A DNA stretch of 64,000 nt from Mucilaginibacter psychrotolerans (GTDB taxonomy: Bacteria; Bacteroidota; Bacteroidia; Sphingobacteriales; Sphingobacteriaceae): contig NZ_SOZE01000007.1 in the NCBI RefSeq assembly GCF_004519315.1, forward strand, positions 62,001 to 126,000, given 5' to 3'. Shown here one piece after another: positions 45,495 to 53,608 of the stretch. The notes under the pieces are model-generated. The model saw only the letters and a program-made list of their open reading frames with translations, did no database searches and had not been told where the DNA came from. The first letter of the stretch is position 1, and every line of letters begins with the position of its first letter. Position numbers and translations under genes: made by a program.

Positions 45495-45506
45495 GCTAAG
45501 TTCTAA
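45495..45506. repeat. 12-base intergenic word GCTAAGTTCTAA
   Basis: An exact copy of the word at 30879-30890, here between the actA stop and the actB start. It sits in a 45-base spacer with no other feature. Confidence 0.5.
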
Positions 45507-45518
45507 ATCCGTTTATTA

Positions 45519-46790
45519 TTAATAGTGGCACTTTGCGCACTCAAGGCCGCCCAGCATAGCTGGCGTAACTTTTTCACCTTTTTTGATCTTATCGTGAGCG
45601 GCAAGTATCTTATCATAGTAACCGTTGCCTTTACCGCTTATCTCGGTGCGTTTGTGGCACTGGATACACCATTTCATGGTGAGCGGAGAGTATTGGTAAA
45701 CTTCCTGCATTTCCTGTATCTGGCCGTGGCATTTCTGGCATTCTATTTTACCAACTACAGTGTGCTGCGAGTGGTTAAAGTAAGCCAGATCCGGCAGGTT
45801 GTGTATGCGTACCCATTGAATTGGCTGTGCTTTGGTGCTATCGTATTTCTGAGTTTGCGGATCGTAACCCAAAGCATCGTAAATTTTGTGTATCTCCGGC
45901 GATTCGGTCTTAACGGCCTTGTGGCAGTTCATACAAACGTTTAACGATGGTATAGAGGCGTTCTTAGATTTGAATGCACCGGTATGGCAATACTGGCACT
46001 CAATTTTCATGGCACCGGCATGCAGCTTGTGCGAGTATTTGATAGGCTGTACCGGTTGGTAACCCTGATGAACATTGGTGTTCCACATGGTAACCCAGCT
46101 CCAGCTGCCCATGGCAATGGTACCGCAAAGCACTATAAAGAAAACTAATTTTTTGTTTTTGAGTGCCTTTTTAACAAGGGCTAACTTATCGCCTTTTACT
46201 TTTTCTTCAGCCTCTTCTTCTTCGTCAACAAGCAGGCCGCTTTTGTTAAGCAATAAACGCTCAAGCGTTGCGATAACCTTGTTCAGCACCAGAATCACGA
46301 TAAACGCGATAACGATAACGCCTAACAGACCGAATATCACCAGATCACTTGGGCCTTGCTCTGCAGCAACAGCACCACCAGCGGCTGGCTTAGCTTTGTC
46401 TTCTTTAAGCTTTTTCCAGTCGGCACGCACATAAGCTATAACGTTTGCAACATCGGCATCGGTCAATTCCGCAAATACGGTCATTCCTGCCTGATTGTAC
46501 TCGTTGTAGATTTTGAGTGCCTTAGGGTTTTTCGCAGCAATCAACGCCTGGTTGTTCTGGATCCACTTGGTAAGGTAAGCGTCGTCGGTTTCTGCTTCCA
46601 ACTGTGGGCCAAGCGCCGGGCCGGTCATCCGAACATCGATCTTATGACAAGCTGTACATTTGGCTTTAAATATCGCTTCACCTTTGGCGGGGTCGGCCTG
46701 TGCATTTGCAGTTAGTCCGCAAAGTGCTAAACCCGCAACCAGTAAAACCGACTTTGAGAACTGTTTAAAAATGAATGAGATATTTCTCAT
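45519..46790 (-). CDS. actA: Alternative complex III subunit ActA with extra cytochrome c domain
   Basis: This 423-residue protein has a signal peptide, then a small class I cytochrome c domain with CTACH (45-49) and a Met-rich axial region (GMTVFAELTDADVA). A helix follows (about 148-170), an acidic linker, and a second helix (about 215-233). The last 180 residues are a cytochrome c3-like domain with five CxxCH sites (265-269, 286-290, 351-355, 375-379, 418-422). That gives six hemes. The five-heme ActA core is the usual description of the subunit, so the N-terminal domain is an addition. It is the first gene of the respiratory operon. Confidence 0.93.
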   Translation of the reverse strand: MRNISFIFKQFSKSVLLVAGLALCGLTANAQADPAKGEAIFKAKCTACHKIDVRMTGPALGPQLEAETDDAYLTKWIQNNQALIAAKNPKALKIYNEYNQAGMTVFAELTDADVANVIAYVRADWKKLKEDKAKPAAGGAVAAEQGPSDLVIFGLLGVIVIAFIVILVLNKVIATLERLLLNKSGLLVDEEEEAEEKVKGDKLALVKKALKNKKLVFFIVLCGTIAMGSWSWVTMWNTNVHQGYQPVQPIKYSHKLHAGAMKIECQYCHTGAFKSKNASIPSLNVCMNCHKAVKTESPEIHKIYDALGYDPQTQKYDSTKAQPIQWVRIHNLPDLAYFNHSQHTVVGKIECQKCHGQIQEMQEVYQYSPLTMKWCIQCHKRTEISGKGNGYYDKILAAHDKIKKGEKVTPAMLGGLECAKCHY

Positions 46791-46872
46791 AAAGTGTATT
46801 TATGCTAAATAATTATGTAGTTAATGTGATAAACTGACGTAAAGAAGAATTTTTTACCCACTTTTTCAGCCA

Positions 46873-46906
46873 CAAAAGTAAAATTTATTAAGCTATGGCT
46901 GACAAA
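46873..46906 (-). promoter_or_regulatory. Candidate Bacteroidota-type promoter of the act operon
   Basis: On the minus strand, TACTTTTG (46880-46873) matches the -7 box TAnnTTTG, and TTTG at 46906-46903 fits the -33 box with a 22-base spacing. The actA start lies 83 bases downstream, giving a leader of about 75 bases. The fit is by eye, and the spacing is at the long end. Confidence 0.5.
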
Positions 46907-46950
46907 TTCCTGACAGTAATATCTAATTTATAATCGTTCTAAACAAGTTT

Positions 46951-46984
46951 AAAAAGCCCTTAAACATACGGAAAAGGGCTTTTT
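46951..46984. terminator. Rho-independent terminator between the DHS-like gene and actA
   Basis: AAAAAGCCCTT (46951-46961) pairs perfectly with AAGGGCTTTTT (46974-46984) around a 12-base loop. It has the form of a classical bidirectional terminator and would end the leftward transcript of the deoxyhypusine-synthase-like gene before the act promoter. Confidence 0.82.
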
Positions 46985-47011
46985 TAACCACGGCTTAAAA
47001 AATCGCCGCGC

Positions 47012-47044
47012 AATTATTTTTTGAATTTAATTCAAAAAATAATT
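47012..47044. repeat. Near-perfect AT-rich palindrome over the stop codon of the DHS-like gene
   Basis: AATTATTTTTTGAA (47012-47025) pairs with TTCAAAAAATAATT (47031-47044) across TTTAA. The right arm overlaps the TAA stop of the gene at 47043. It may be a first terminator, or a binding site, 30 bases from the better terminator at 46951-46984. Confidence 0.6.
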
Positions 47045-48023
47045 ATTGTTTTAATATCCAGGCAAAAATGAGTGGTGCAACAATTGTTGCGTCGCTTTCT
47101 ACAATGAATTTTGGCGTGTTAATATCCAGTTTGCCCCAGGTAATTTTCTCGTTAGGTACAGCACCCGAGTACGAGCCGTAAGAGGTGGTAGAATCTGATA
47201 TCTGGCAGAAGTAACTCCAAAACGGTATCTCGGGCATCTCCATATCCTGGTACAACATCGGAACAACACAAATCGGAAAATCGCCTGCTATACCGCCACC
47301 TATCTGGAAAAAGCCTATCCCCTTTCCTGTAGAGTTTTCGGGGTACCAACCGGCCAGCCATGCCATGTATTCTATTCCGCTTTTCATGGTGGTTGCCTTT
47401 ATCTCGCCTTTGATAACGTATGACGCAAATATATTACCCATAGTAGAGTCTTCCCATCCGGGTACTACTATCGGCAGGTTGCGCTCTGCAGCAGCCAGCA
47501 TCCAGGAGTTTTTAGGGTCTATCTCGTAGTATTGCTCCAACTCGCCGCTAAGCAATATCTTGTACATATACTCATGCGGGAAGTAGCGCTCACCGGCGGT
47601 ATCAGCATCATTCCAAATTTTATAAATATGTTTCTGCAAACGGCGAAATGCTTCTTCCTCGGGGATACAGGTATCAGTTACGCGGTTGTAGTGGTTCTCC
47701 AGCAGGTCCCACTCGTCTTGCGGACTCAGGTCGCGGTAATTTGGCACACGTTTGTAGTGCGAGTGCGCTACAAGGTTCATGATATCCTCTTCCAGGTTGG
47801 CACCTGTACAGCTGATGATGTCGATCTTACCCTGACGAATCATTTCGGCAAGCGAGATGCCCAATTCGGCAGTACTCATGGCACCACCCAGGGTAACCAT
47901 CATTTTACCGCCCTCGGTAAGGTGGGTTTCGTAACCTTTGGCTGCATCCATTAATGCCGCTGCGTTAAAGTGCAGGTAATTCCTTTCGATAAATTGCGAT
48001 ATAGGGCCTCTTTCTGTGCTCAT
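47043..48023 (-). CDS. Deoxyhypusine synthase family protein, catalytic Lys absent
   Basis: This 326-residue protein aligns with deoxyhypusine synthases in its NAD-binding and C-terminal regions: TLGGAMSTAELG, IISCTGANLEED, FFQIGGGIAGDF and KITWGKLD. In the eukaryotic enzyme the lysine that carries the aminobutyl group lies in GGGxVKHH. Here that stretch is GGGIAGDF, so Lys is replaced by Gly247. Bacteria have no hypusinated eIF5A. Bacterial homologs make homospermidine or related polyamines in some species. The actual reaction here is unclear. Confidence 0.85.
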   Translation of the reverse strand: MSTERGPISQFIERNYLHFNAAALMDAAKGYETHLTEGGKMMVTLGGAMSTAELGISLAEMIRQGKIDIISCTGANLEEDIMNLVAHSHYKRVPNYRDLSPQDEWDLLENHYNRVTDTCIPEEEAFRRLQKHIYKIWNDADTAGERYFPHEYMYKILLSGELEQYYEIDPKNSWMLAAAERNLPIVVPGWEDSTMGNIFASYVIKGEIKATTMKSGIEYMAWLAGWYPENSTGKGIGFFQIGGGIAGDFPICVVPMLYQDMEMPEIPFWSYFCQISDSTTSYGSYSGAVPNEKITWGKLDINTPKFIVESDATIVAPLIFAWILKQ

Positions 48024-48048
48024 ATTTTTATTGATGCTAATTATGGCG

Positions 48049-48056
48049 CAAAAGTA
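48049..48056 (-). promoter_or_regulatory. Candidate -7 box upstream of the DHS-like gene
   Basis: On the minus strand the site reads TACTTTTG, matching TAnnTTTG, 26 bases before the start at 48023. No good -33 TTTG was found at the right distance. Confidence 0.35.
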
Positions 48057-48138
48057 GGTATTTTGACATTAACAGAATTTTAATTTGAAAATTGGATAAA
48101 ACAAACGCCTAAGCTCTACCTTTAACGGCGATATCTTT

Positions 48139-49275
48139 ATGAAAAAACTTAGCCTTTTATTACTGTTAACTGCCTTTTTGCAGCCTTCCCTCGCCCAGAA
48201 CAGCTTCCTACCCAAATTTATCCGCAAGATGTATTTTGATAAGGATACCACCAGGAAGAGTAGTTTTGTGATACTGCCTGTATTAAGTACCGCGCCCGAA
48301 ACAGGCGTAGAGCTCGGCGGCGCGGGCCTCCTATCCTTTTATACCGATACGGCGCACCGCGAAACCCGGGTATCAAACCTGTTTGCCTATGCAACCGTCA
48401 CCACTAAAGGGCAAAGCCGCTTTAGCCTGAGCACCAGTTACTGGACCCCGCAAAACAAATATCACTTCATAGCTGCTGTATCGTATATCAACTTCCCGGT
48501 TGATTTTTATGGAACAGGCAATAACACCCTGAAAAGCAATGCAGATCGCCTTGGTGTGAAGCGCTTTAAGTTGGCCTTGAGCGGCAAAAAAAACGTAGGA
48601 AACAAGTTTTACATAGGGCTGGCGGCCGGTGGTTTTGATTACCGTTTTAACGATGCCGATAAAGCCGGGATATTTGAAACCGATGCCAGCCTGCAGGGCC
48701 GCCACGGCGGCACAACACTATACGCCGGCCCCACAGTAGTTTTCGATAGCCGTAACAACAATACTTACACCACCAAAGGTGCGGTAATAACCAGTTACCT
48801 GGATTTGATGAAAGGCATAGGGAGCAACAGCGATTACAGCGGCGGGCTGCTAAATGTAGAGTACGCGCAGTTCTTCTCGCTAAGCAAGCATTTTGTTTTG
48901 GGCTTCGATATACAGGAACAGAGTTTGACCGGTAGTCAGTCGCCATTTTATTTGATGCCTGCGCTAGGCAGCGACGAAATGATGCGCGGCTATTATAATG
49001 GCCGTTTCCGCGACCGTAATCTGCTGGCAGGGCAGGCCGAACTGCGTTACCGCATCAGCAACCGAATTGGTATGGTTGGCTTCATTGGCACCGGACAGGT
49101 ATGGAACAACGACTTTAGCTTCAGCGAATTTAAACCCAACTACGGCGGCGGGCTGCGTTATTTCTTCGATACGGAGAAAGGCTTGAGCATACGGGTGGAT
49201 TATGGCATAGGTGAGAAAAGGGCTAATGAGCCAAGATTAAGCGGGCTTTATATTGCGCTGGGGGAAGCGTTTTAG
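48139..49275 (+). CDS. BamA/TamA-family outer-membrane barrel protein
   Basis: This 378-residue protein has a signal peptide (ending near LAQNSF at 19-24) and then a bacterial surface antigen (Omp85) type barrel: PVLSTAPETGVELGGAGLLSF near the start, MMRGYYNGRFRDR as the L6-type motif (about residues 283-295) and a C-terminal RLSGLYIALGEAF ending in Phe, the usual signal for barrel assembly. No POTRA domain precedes the barrel, so it is not BamA itself. Its substrate is unknown. Confidence 0.85.
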   Translation: MKKLSLLLLLTAFLQPSLAQNSFLPKFIRKMYFDKDTTRKSSFVILPVLSTAPETGVELGGAGLLSFYTDTAHRETRVSNLFAYATVTTKGQSRFSLSTSYWTPQNKYHFIAAVSYINFPVDFYGTGNNTLKSNADRLGVKRFKLALSGKKNVGNKFYIGLAAGGFDYRFNDADKAGIFETDASLQGRHGGTTLYAGPTVVFDSRNNNTYTTKGAVITSYLDLMKGIGSNSDYSGGLLNVEYAQFFSLSKHFVLGFDIQEQSLTGSQSPFYLMPALGSDEMMRGYYNGRFRDRNLLAGQAELRYRISNRIGMVGFIGTGQVWNNDFSFSEFKPNYGGGLRYFFDTEKGLSIRVDYGIGEKRANEPRLSGLYIALGEAF

Positions 49276-49277
49276 GC

Positions 49278-49387
49278 CAGATGTGCAGATGCGAAAACAG
49301 ATGTGCAGATTTCAGATGTGCAGGTGTGCAGATGGGAAACACAATGCAGCTCCATCTAAAATCTGCACATCTGAAATCTAAAATCTG
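49278..49387. repeat. Word-reiterated inverted repeat between convergent genes
   Basis: The left arm holds three exact copies of AGATGTGCAG (49279-49288, 49299-49308, 49314-49323) and a degenerate fourth. The right arm holds the reverse complement, CTGCACATCT (49363-49372), with ATCTAAAATCTG words on both sides. It lies between the BamA-like gene and the convergent methyltransferase, and its right arm overlaps the latter's stop codon. It probably acts as a bidirectional terminator. Confidence 0.7.
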
Positions 49388-50163
49388 ATTTTAAAATCCT
49401 CCTTCGCCCGGCCGCTTTTAAAAAACACCAGTCCTATCCAAAATAAATCTACTGTTACGGTAACCTGGGGATTAGCCTTTATTTGCGCCCAGGCTTGTTT
49501 CATGCCCTCACTCCAGTATATATCGTCGAATATCAGCATGGTATCTTCGTGCACTTTGGGCAGGCATTGCTCAAAGTAGTTCAGCGTGGCTACGCGCTGG
49601 TGGTTGCCGTCGATGTAAACGAAATCCAATTTATCGTGCTTGTCCAATACCCCACCAAGCGTATCATCGAAATTACCGGTGACTAGATTGATGTTGCGCA
49701 AGCCCGAACTGTTAAATACCTCCTGCGCCACCTTAGCGGTTTCGGGGCAACCTTCTAAGGTATATACTTTGGCATTGGGGGCGGCCTCGTGCAGATACAA
49801 AGTAGTGATGCCCAGGCAGGTGCCCAATTCTACGATGCTTTTGGGTTTGGTAAAAGCTGCCAAACGATAAAGTAACTGCGCCAGCTTGGGCGATTTGAGG
49901 GCGTTGATGGTGATATCCCTTATCTTTTTCTCGCGGTTTTTGTTCAGGTGTGAGCCTGCGCCCAGATCGGTTACGTTGATAACGCGGTCGTCGACAAGCA
50001 GATTATCGCGCTCTTTTTCTATTTTATCGTAAGCGGGCTTGTGCTTATAATCGTAAATAACTTCATCTACCAGTTTGTAAACGAACGGCGAATGCAAGCC
50101 GTGACGGTTTTTTGACCTGAACCTGTGAAACAAGAAATCCTTAGCAAACGTTAGATTGAGCAT
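49378..50163 (-). CDS. O-methyltransferase-like class I SAM protein
   Basis: This 261-residue protein has a conserved N-terminal region (RHGLHSPFVYKLVDEVIYD) and a SAM-binding core: SIVELGTCLGITTLYLHEAAP (about residues 113-133), VYTLEGCPETAKVA and LDFVYIDGNHQ. It resembles the Methyltransf_24 group found in Bacteroidota. The acceptor is unknown. It is convergent with the BamA-like gene and divergent from the SirB1-like gene 53 bases upstream. Confidence 0.85.
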   Translation of the reverse strand: MLNLTFAKDFLFHRFRSKNRHGLHSPFVYKLVDEVIYDYKHKPAYDKIEKERDNLLVDDRVINVTDLGAGSHLNKNREKKIRDITINALKSPKLAQLLYRLAAFTKPKSIVELGTCLGITTLYLHEAAPNAKVYTLEGCPETAKVAQEVFNSSGLRNINLVTGNFDDTLGGVLDKHDKLDFVYIDGNHQRVATLNYFEQCLPKVHEDTMLIFDDIYWSEGMKQAWAQIKANPQVTVTVDLFWIGLVFFKSGRAKEDFKIRF

Positions 50164-50216
50164 AGGTTTAAATTCCGTAAAAGTATATAAACTTTAGTAT
50201 TTTAGCGGATAGAGAT

Positions 50217-51074
50217 ATGATAAATTCTACAGAAGTAAACTCTTTAATTCGTTTGCTGGACGACCCGGACAGCGAGATATACAACCATGTGCATCAAAAA
50301 CTCCTCTCCTACGGCCCCGAGGCCATCGAATATCTGGAGAACGCCTTTGGGCAAGCCTTCGACAGCATACAACAGGAACGCATTGCCAACCTGGTACATG
50401 AGATACAATTCGGCACGGTAAAAAACGATCTACAGTTATGGTTCCATGGCGGCGCTTTCGACCTTTTGCAGGGCATCCTCATCATCAACCGCTACCAATA
50501 TCCCGACCTTGACGAACAAAAGGTGATTAACCAGATAGAAGCCATCAAACGCGATATCTGGTTACAGATGATGCACGAGGGCAGCCCGGTAGAGCAGGTA
50601 AAACTCATCAACCATATCTTTTACAGCATCCACGGCTTCAGCGGCAATACCGGCAACCACCGCGACCCGCAGAATAGCTACATCAGCCAGGTTTTAGAAA
50701 GCAAAAAAGGCAACCAGATATCGCTGGCCATTATCTACTCCATCATAGCCCAAAAGCTGGACATCCCCGTTTACGGCGTAAATCTGCCACAACACTTCAT
50801 TTTGGCTTACATGGACGAAAGCCAGGAAACTGAATTCGAGGGAGGCATATTGTTCTACATCAACGCATTCAACAAGGGGTTCATCTTCGGCAGGCGCGAC
50901 GTAGATATGTTTTTGAAACAGCTGAATCTTAAATTCGATAAGCAATTTTATGAGCCCTGCTCCAATACCGATATCATCAAACGCGTACTGCGCAACCTCA
51001 TCAGCGCCTACGAACATGCAGGCACATCGGAGAAGGTGGATGAATTGAATGAACTACTGGGGATACTGGAATAG
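50217..51074 (+). CDS. SirB1-like transglutaminase-family protein
   Basis: This 285-residue protein matches the SirB1/transglutaminase-like family: HIFYSIHGFSGNTGNHRDPQNSYISQVLESKKGNQISLAIIYSIIAQ and VNLPQHFILAY hold the usual Asn-rich turn and His. The cysteine of true transglutaminases is absent, so catalysis is not supported. The role of the family is uncertain. The gene seems to be transcribed alone. Confidence 0.85.
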   Translation: MINSTEVNSLIRLLDDPDSEIYNHVHQKLLSYGPEAIEYLENAFGQAFDSIQQERIANLVHEIQFGTVKNDLQLWFHGGAFDLLQGILIINRYQYPDLDEQKVINQIEAIKRDIWLQMMHEGSPVEQVKLINHIFYSIHGFSGNTGNHRDPQNSYISQVLESKKGNQISLAIIYSIIAQKLDIPVYGVNLPQHFILAYMDESQETEFEGGILFYINAFNKGFIFGRRDVDMFLKQLNLKFDKQFYEPCSNTDIIKRVLRNLISAYEHAGTSEKVDELNELLGILE

Positions 51075-51080
51075 TTTTTT

Positions 51081-51203
51081 AAGAGGCAAGAAATCAAGAG
51101 CCAAGAATCAAGACACGAGCTCATCTTTTTTTTGTGGCTATCAACCTCCTAATTCCTTTCTTATTTCTGGTCTTGTCTCTTGATTCTTATCTCTTGCTTC
51201 TCC
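51081..51203. repeat. Word-reiterated inverted repeat downstream of the SirB1-like gene
   Basis: The left arm (about 51081-51118) is built from AAGA words (GCAAGAAATCAAGA, GCCAAGAATCAAGA). The right arm (about 51163-51203) carries TCTTG words (GTCTTGTCTCTTGATTC, TCTCTTGCTTC). The arms pair imperfectly across a T-rich centre. It lies 7 bases beyond the stop codon and is likely a terminator or transcript-stabilising structure. A related single arm lies near 30813-30841. Confidence 0.68.
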
Positions 51204-51294
51204 TCCCCCTTCGTCCCACCAAACAGCCCTTTCGTCACATTTGCTTCCGGAGCTTTTTGGCCGGGCTTATCTTGCGGCATAATTCATTATCACC

Positions 51295-52824
51295 ATGATC
51301 ACCCGCATCAGAAAATCCGTCGACATTAAAAAAATAGAGATCTATGCCGCTACCGGCATATATGGGTTTATACTCCTACTATTGCTCGCCCGCGTGGCAG
51401 ATAGTAACGTAAACGTAGTATGGACACCCTATCGCTATATGTTTAACGAGTATGGCCTGCACTACTCCTATTCTAAATACTATTTCTTCCCGATGGTGGC
51501 GCGGTACACGCTGTACTTCCTTGCCTTTTTGCTTTGGAACTTCGTCATCATCCCCTCGTTGATAGAAAAGCGGAAAACCACTTTGATGATACTGCTGGCT
51601 GTTGCTTTATTTGGTGCCATTTGGCTCTTCTGCGGCATCACTGATACCTGGCTTAAGGGTTACCTGTTCTACAAAAAATCGCCAGGGTACGTGTACAACC
51701 TGGTGTTTAAAACAAACCTGGTTTATGCCGTATGGGTAATGATGATGCTAACGCTGTACAGTGTAATAAAACACGTTGCTAATTACCTGCTCAACAATAC
51801 CGAGAAGATAGAATCGGAATACAAGGTACTCACCCGCGATAGCATTATTGCCTTGGTGGTTTGGATGTTGCTGATATTTGGCTTGCTATTGGTTGATGCC
51901 AATACAGGTGTTATCTGCCTGTTTTTCTTAACGATACCGGTAGCGATAGGCGTACATGGGCTATCTACTTACAGCCTCATCCCTACTACACTGGCCATTA
52001 ACAAACGTTTTTTTACCTATTGGTTTAAGGTAGCTATCGTAACTGCTGCGGTTTCCATACCGGCCTTGTTTATTTTAGCTTTAGTATTAAACCGGGGCGA
52101 AGAAGTAGGTATTACTGCTTGTTTCAATGCCGCCTTCCAATTGCTGGTGGTAGCGCCCTTCTCGTGGATTAGTTATAAACGTCGGCTAGCCGGTAAAGCC
52201 GAAATACTTAACCTTAAAACTGCACTCGGCACATCTGCTGCCAACCTCGATTTTTTGCGCTCACAAATAAACCCGCATTTTTTATTCAACGCATTGAATA
52301 CCCTATACGGCACCGCCTTACAGGAAAACGCCGACCGCACCGGCGAAGGCATACAGCGGCTGGGCGATATGATGCGCTTTATGCTGCAGGAAAACATGCA
52401 CGAAAAAATATTGCTCACCCGCGAGATTGATTACCTCAACAACTACATCGCTCTGCAAAAATTACGCACGCAAACCTCGCCGGATATCCGGATTGAGGTG
52501 CAGATTGAGGACCATATACTGGGGCTGCAAATTGCCCCAATGCTGCTGATACCCTTTATAGAGAATGCCTTTAAGCATGGCATTAGCCTGCGCGAACCAT
52601 CGCACATCAAAATAACGCTGCAAACCAAAGAGGGCAAGCTTTACTTCGACGTGCATAACAGCATACACACCCGGCCGGATAACGACCCCGAAAAAGGAAA
52701 AAGCGGCATAGGGTTGGTGAATGTAAAACAACGCCTCAAGCTGCTGTACAATAACAAACACGAGTTGATCATCCGCGAGAATGCCAGCGAATTTTTCATA
52801 CATTTAACCCTTAATCTGGCCTGA
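51295..52824 (+). CDS. LytS-like sensor histidine kinase
   Basis: This 509-residue protein has about eight helices in residues 15-295, then a His_kinase (PF06580) domain with LRSQINPHFLFNALNTLY (His328) and an HATPase domain with IAPMLLIPFIENAFKHGI (N-box) and GKSGIGLVNVKQRL (G-box). It would autophosphorylate on His328 and pass the phosphate to the LytTR regulator 4 bases downstream. The membrane part is unlike a common sensory domain, so the signal is unknown. Confidence 0.92.
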   Translation: MITRIRKSVDIKKIEIYAATGIYGFILLLLLARVADSNVNVVWTPYRYMFNEYGLHYSYSKYYFFPMVARYTLYFLAFLLWNFVIIPSLIEKRKTTLMILLAVALFGAIWLFCGITDTWLKGYLFYKKSPGYVYNLVFKTNLVYAVWVMMMLTLYSVIKHVANYLLNNTEKIESEYKVLTRDSIIALVVWMLLIFGLLLVDANTGVICLFFLTIPVAIGVHGLSTYSLIPTTLAINKRFFTYWFKVAIVTAAVSIPALFILALVLNRGEEVGITACFNAAFQLLVVAPFSWISYKRRLAGKAEILNLKTALGTSAANLDFLRSQINPHFLFNALNTLYGTALQENADRTGEGIQRLGDMMRFMLQENMHEKILLTREIDYLNNYIALQKLRTQTSPDIRIEVQIEDHILGLQIAPMLLIPFIENAFKHGISLREPSHIKITLQTKEGKLYFDVHNSIHTRPDNDPEKGKSGIGLVNVKQRLKLLYNNKHELIIRENASEFFIHLTLNLA

Positions 52825-52828
52825 TATT

Positions 52829-53509
52829 TTGATAACCGCAGTAGCTATCGACGACGAACCCCTGGCCCTTGGCGTGGTGCGCTCCCATGCGGCCAAGGTT
52901 CCGTTCGTAGAATTGAAAGCCGAATTTACTGATGCCTTTAAGGCTATGGAATACCTGCAACACAACCCCATCGACCTGTTGTTCCTGGATATCAAAATGC
53001 CGGACATATCGGGTATCGACCTGCTGGCCTGCCTCAGCAAAAAACCGCTGGTGATATTCACCACCGCCTATACCGAACATGCGGTAACCAGTTTTGAATT
53101 GGATGCCGTAGATTACCTACTGAAACCCTTCTCGCTGGCGCGCTTTACCAAGGCATGCAATAAGGCTTACGAGTTGTACAACTTCCGCAACGTCAAAGAA
53201 GATAAAAAAGATTATCTGTTCCTGAAGACAGGGTATGAGCAGGTAAAGGTACTGTTCGATGACATCTGCTACCTGGAAGCCACAGGCAACTACGTAAACT
53301 TCGAACTGAAGGATAAACAGCTACTCTCCCGCATGACCATCTCCGAAGTAGAGAACCTGCTGCCTGCCGACCAGTTCATCCGCATCCACCGCTCGTTCAT
53401 TGCCGCAGTAAACAAAGTGGAGAAAATAGAGCGGCACCAGTTGGTTGTAAATGGCGCGATACTGCCGGTAGGGAGTAGTTATTATCAGAATTTGGCGGCG
53501 GTGAAATAA
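52829..53509 (+). CDS. LytTR-family response regulator
   Basis: This 226-residue protein has a receiver domain (AIDDEPLAL at the start, LLFLDIKMP with Asp54, FTTAYTEHAV, and Lys in LLKPF) and a LytTR DNA-binding domain (about 125-220, with FLKTGYEQVKVLFDDICYLEA and IRIHRSFIAAVNKV). The start is a TTG at 52829. No ATG would keep the first strand of the receiver. It is paired with the kinase just upstream. Confidence 0.92.
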   Translation: MITAVAIDDEPLALGVVRSHAAKVPFVELKAEFTDAFKAMEYLQHNPIDLLFLDIKMPDISGIDLLACLSKKPLVIFTTAYTEHAVTSFELDAVDYLLKPFSLARFTKACNKAYELYNFRNVKEDKKDYLFLKTGYEQVKVLFDDICYLEATGNYVNFELKDKQLLSRMTISEVENLLPADQFIRIHRSFIAAVNKVEKIERHQLVVNGAILPVGSSYYQNLAAVK

Positions 53510-53510
53510 G

Positions 53511-53599
53511 AGCCCCCTAACCCCCTAAAGGGGGAACCGAAGTTCTTGGCCGAGACAGTTGCAATTCAAAAGTTATCCCTTTAGGGGGAGGAGGGGGCT
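53511..53599. repeat. Inverted repeat with CCCCCTAAAGGGGG-type arms
   Basis: The left arm, AGCCCCCTAACCCCCTAAAG (53511-53530), runs on to a GGGGGA block, so it can fold on itself. The right arm (53577-53599) is its approximate reverse complement. It fills the gap between the response regulator and the convergent esterase and should terminate both. Confidence 0.75.
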
Positions 53600-53608
53600 G
53601 CCATCTTG

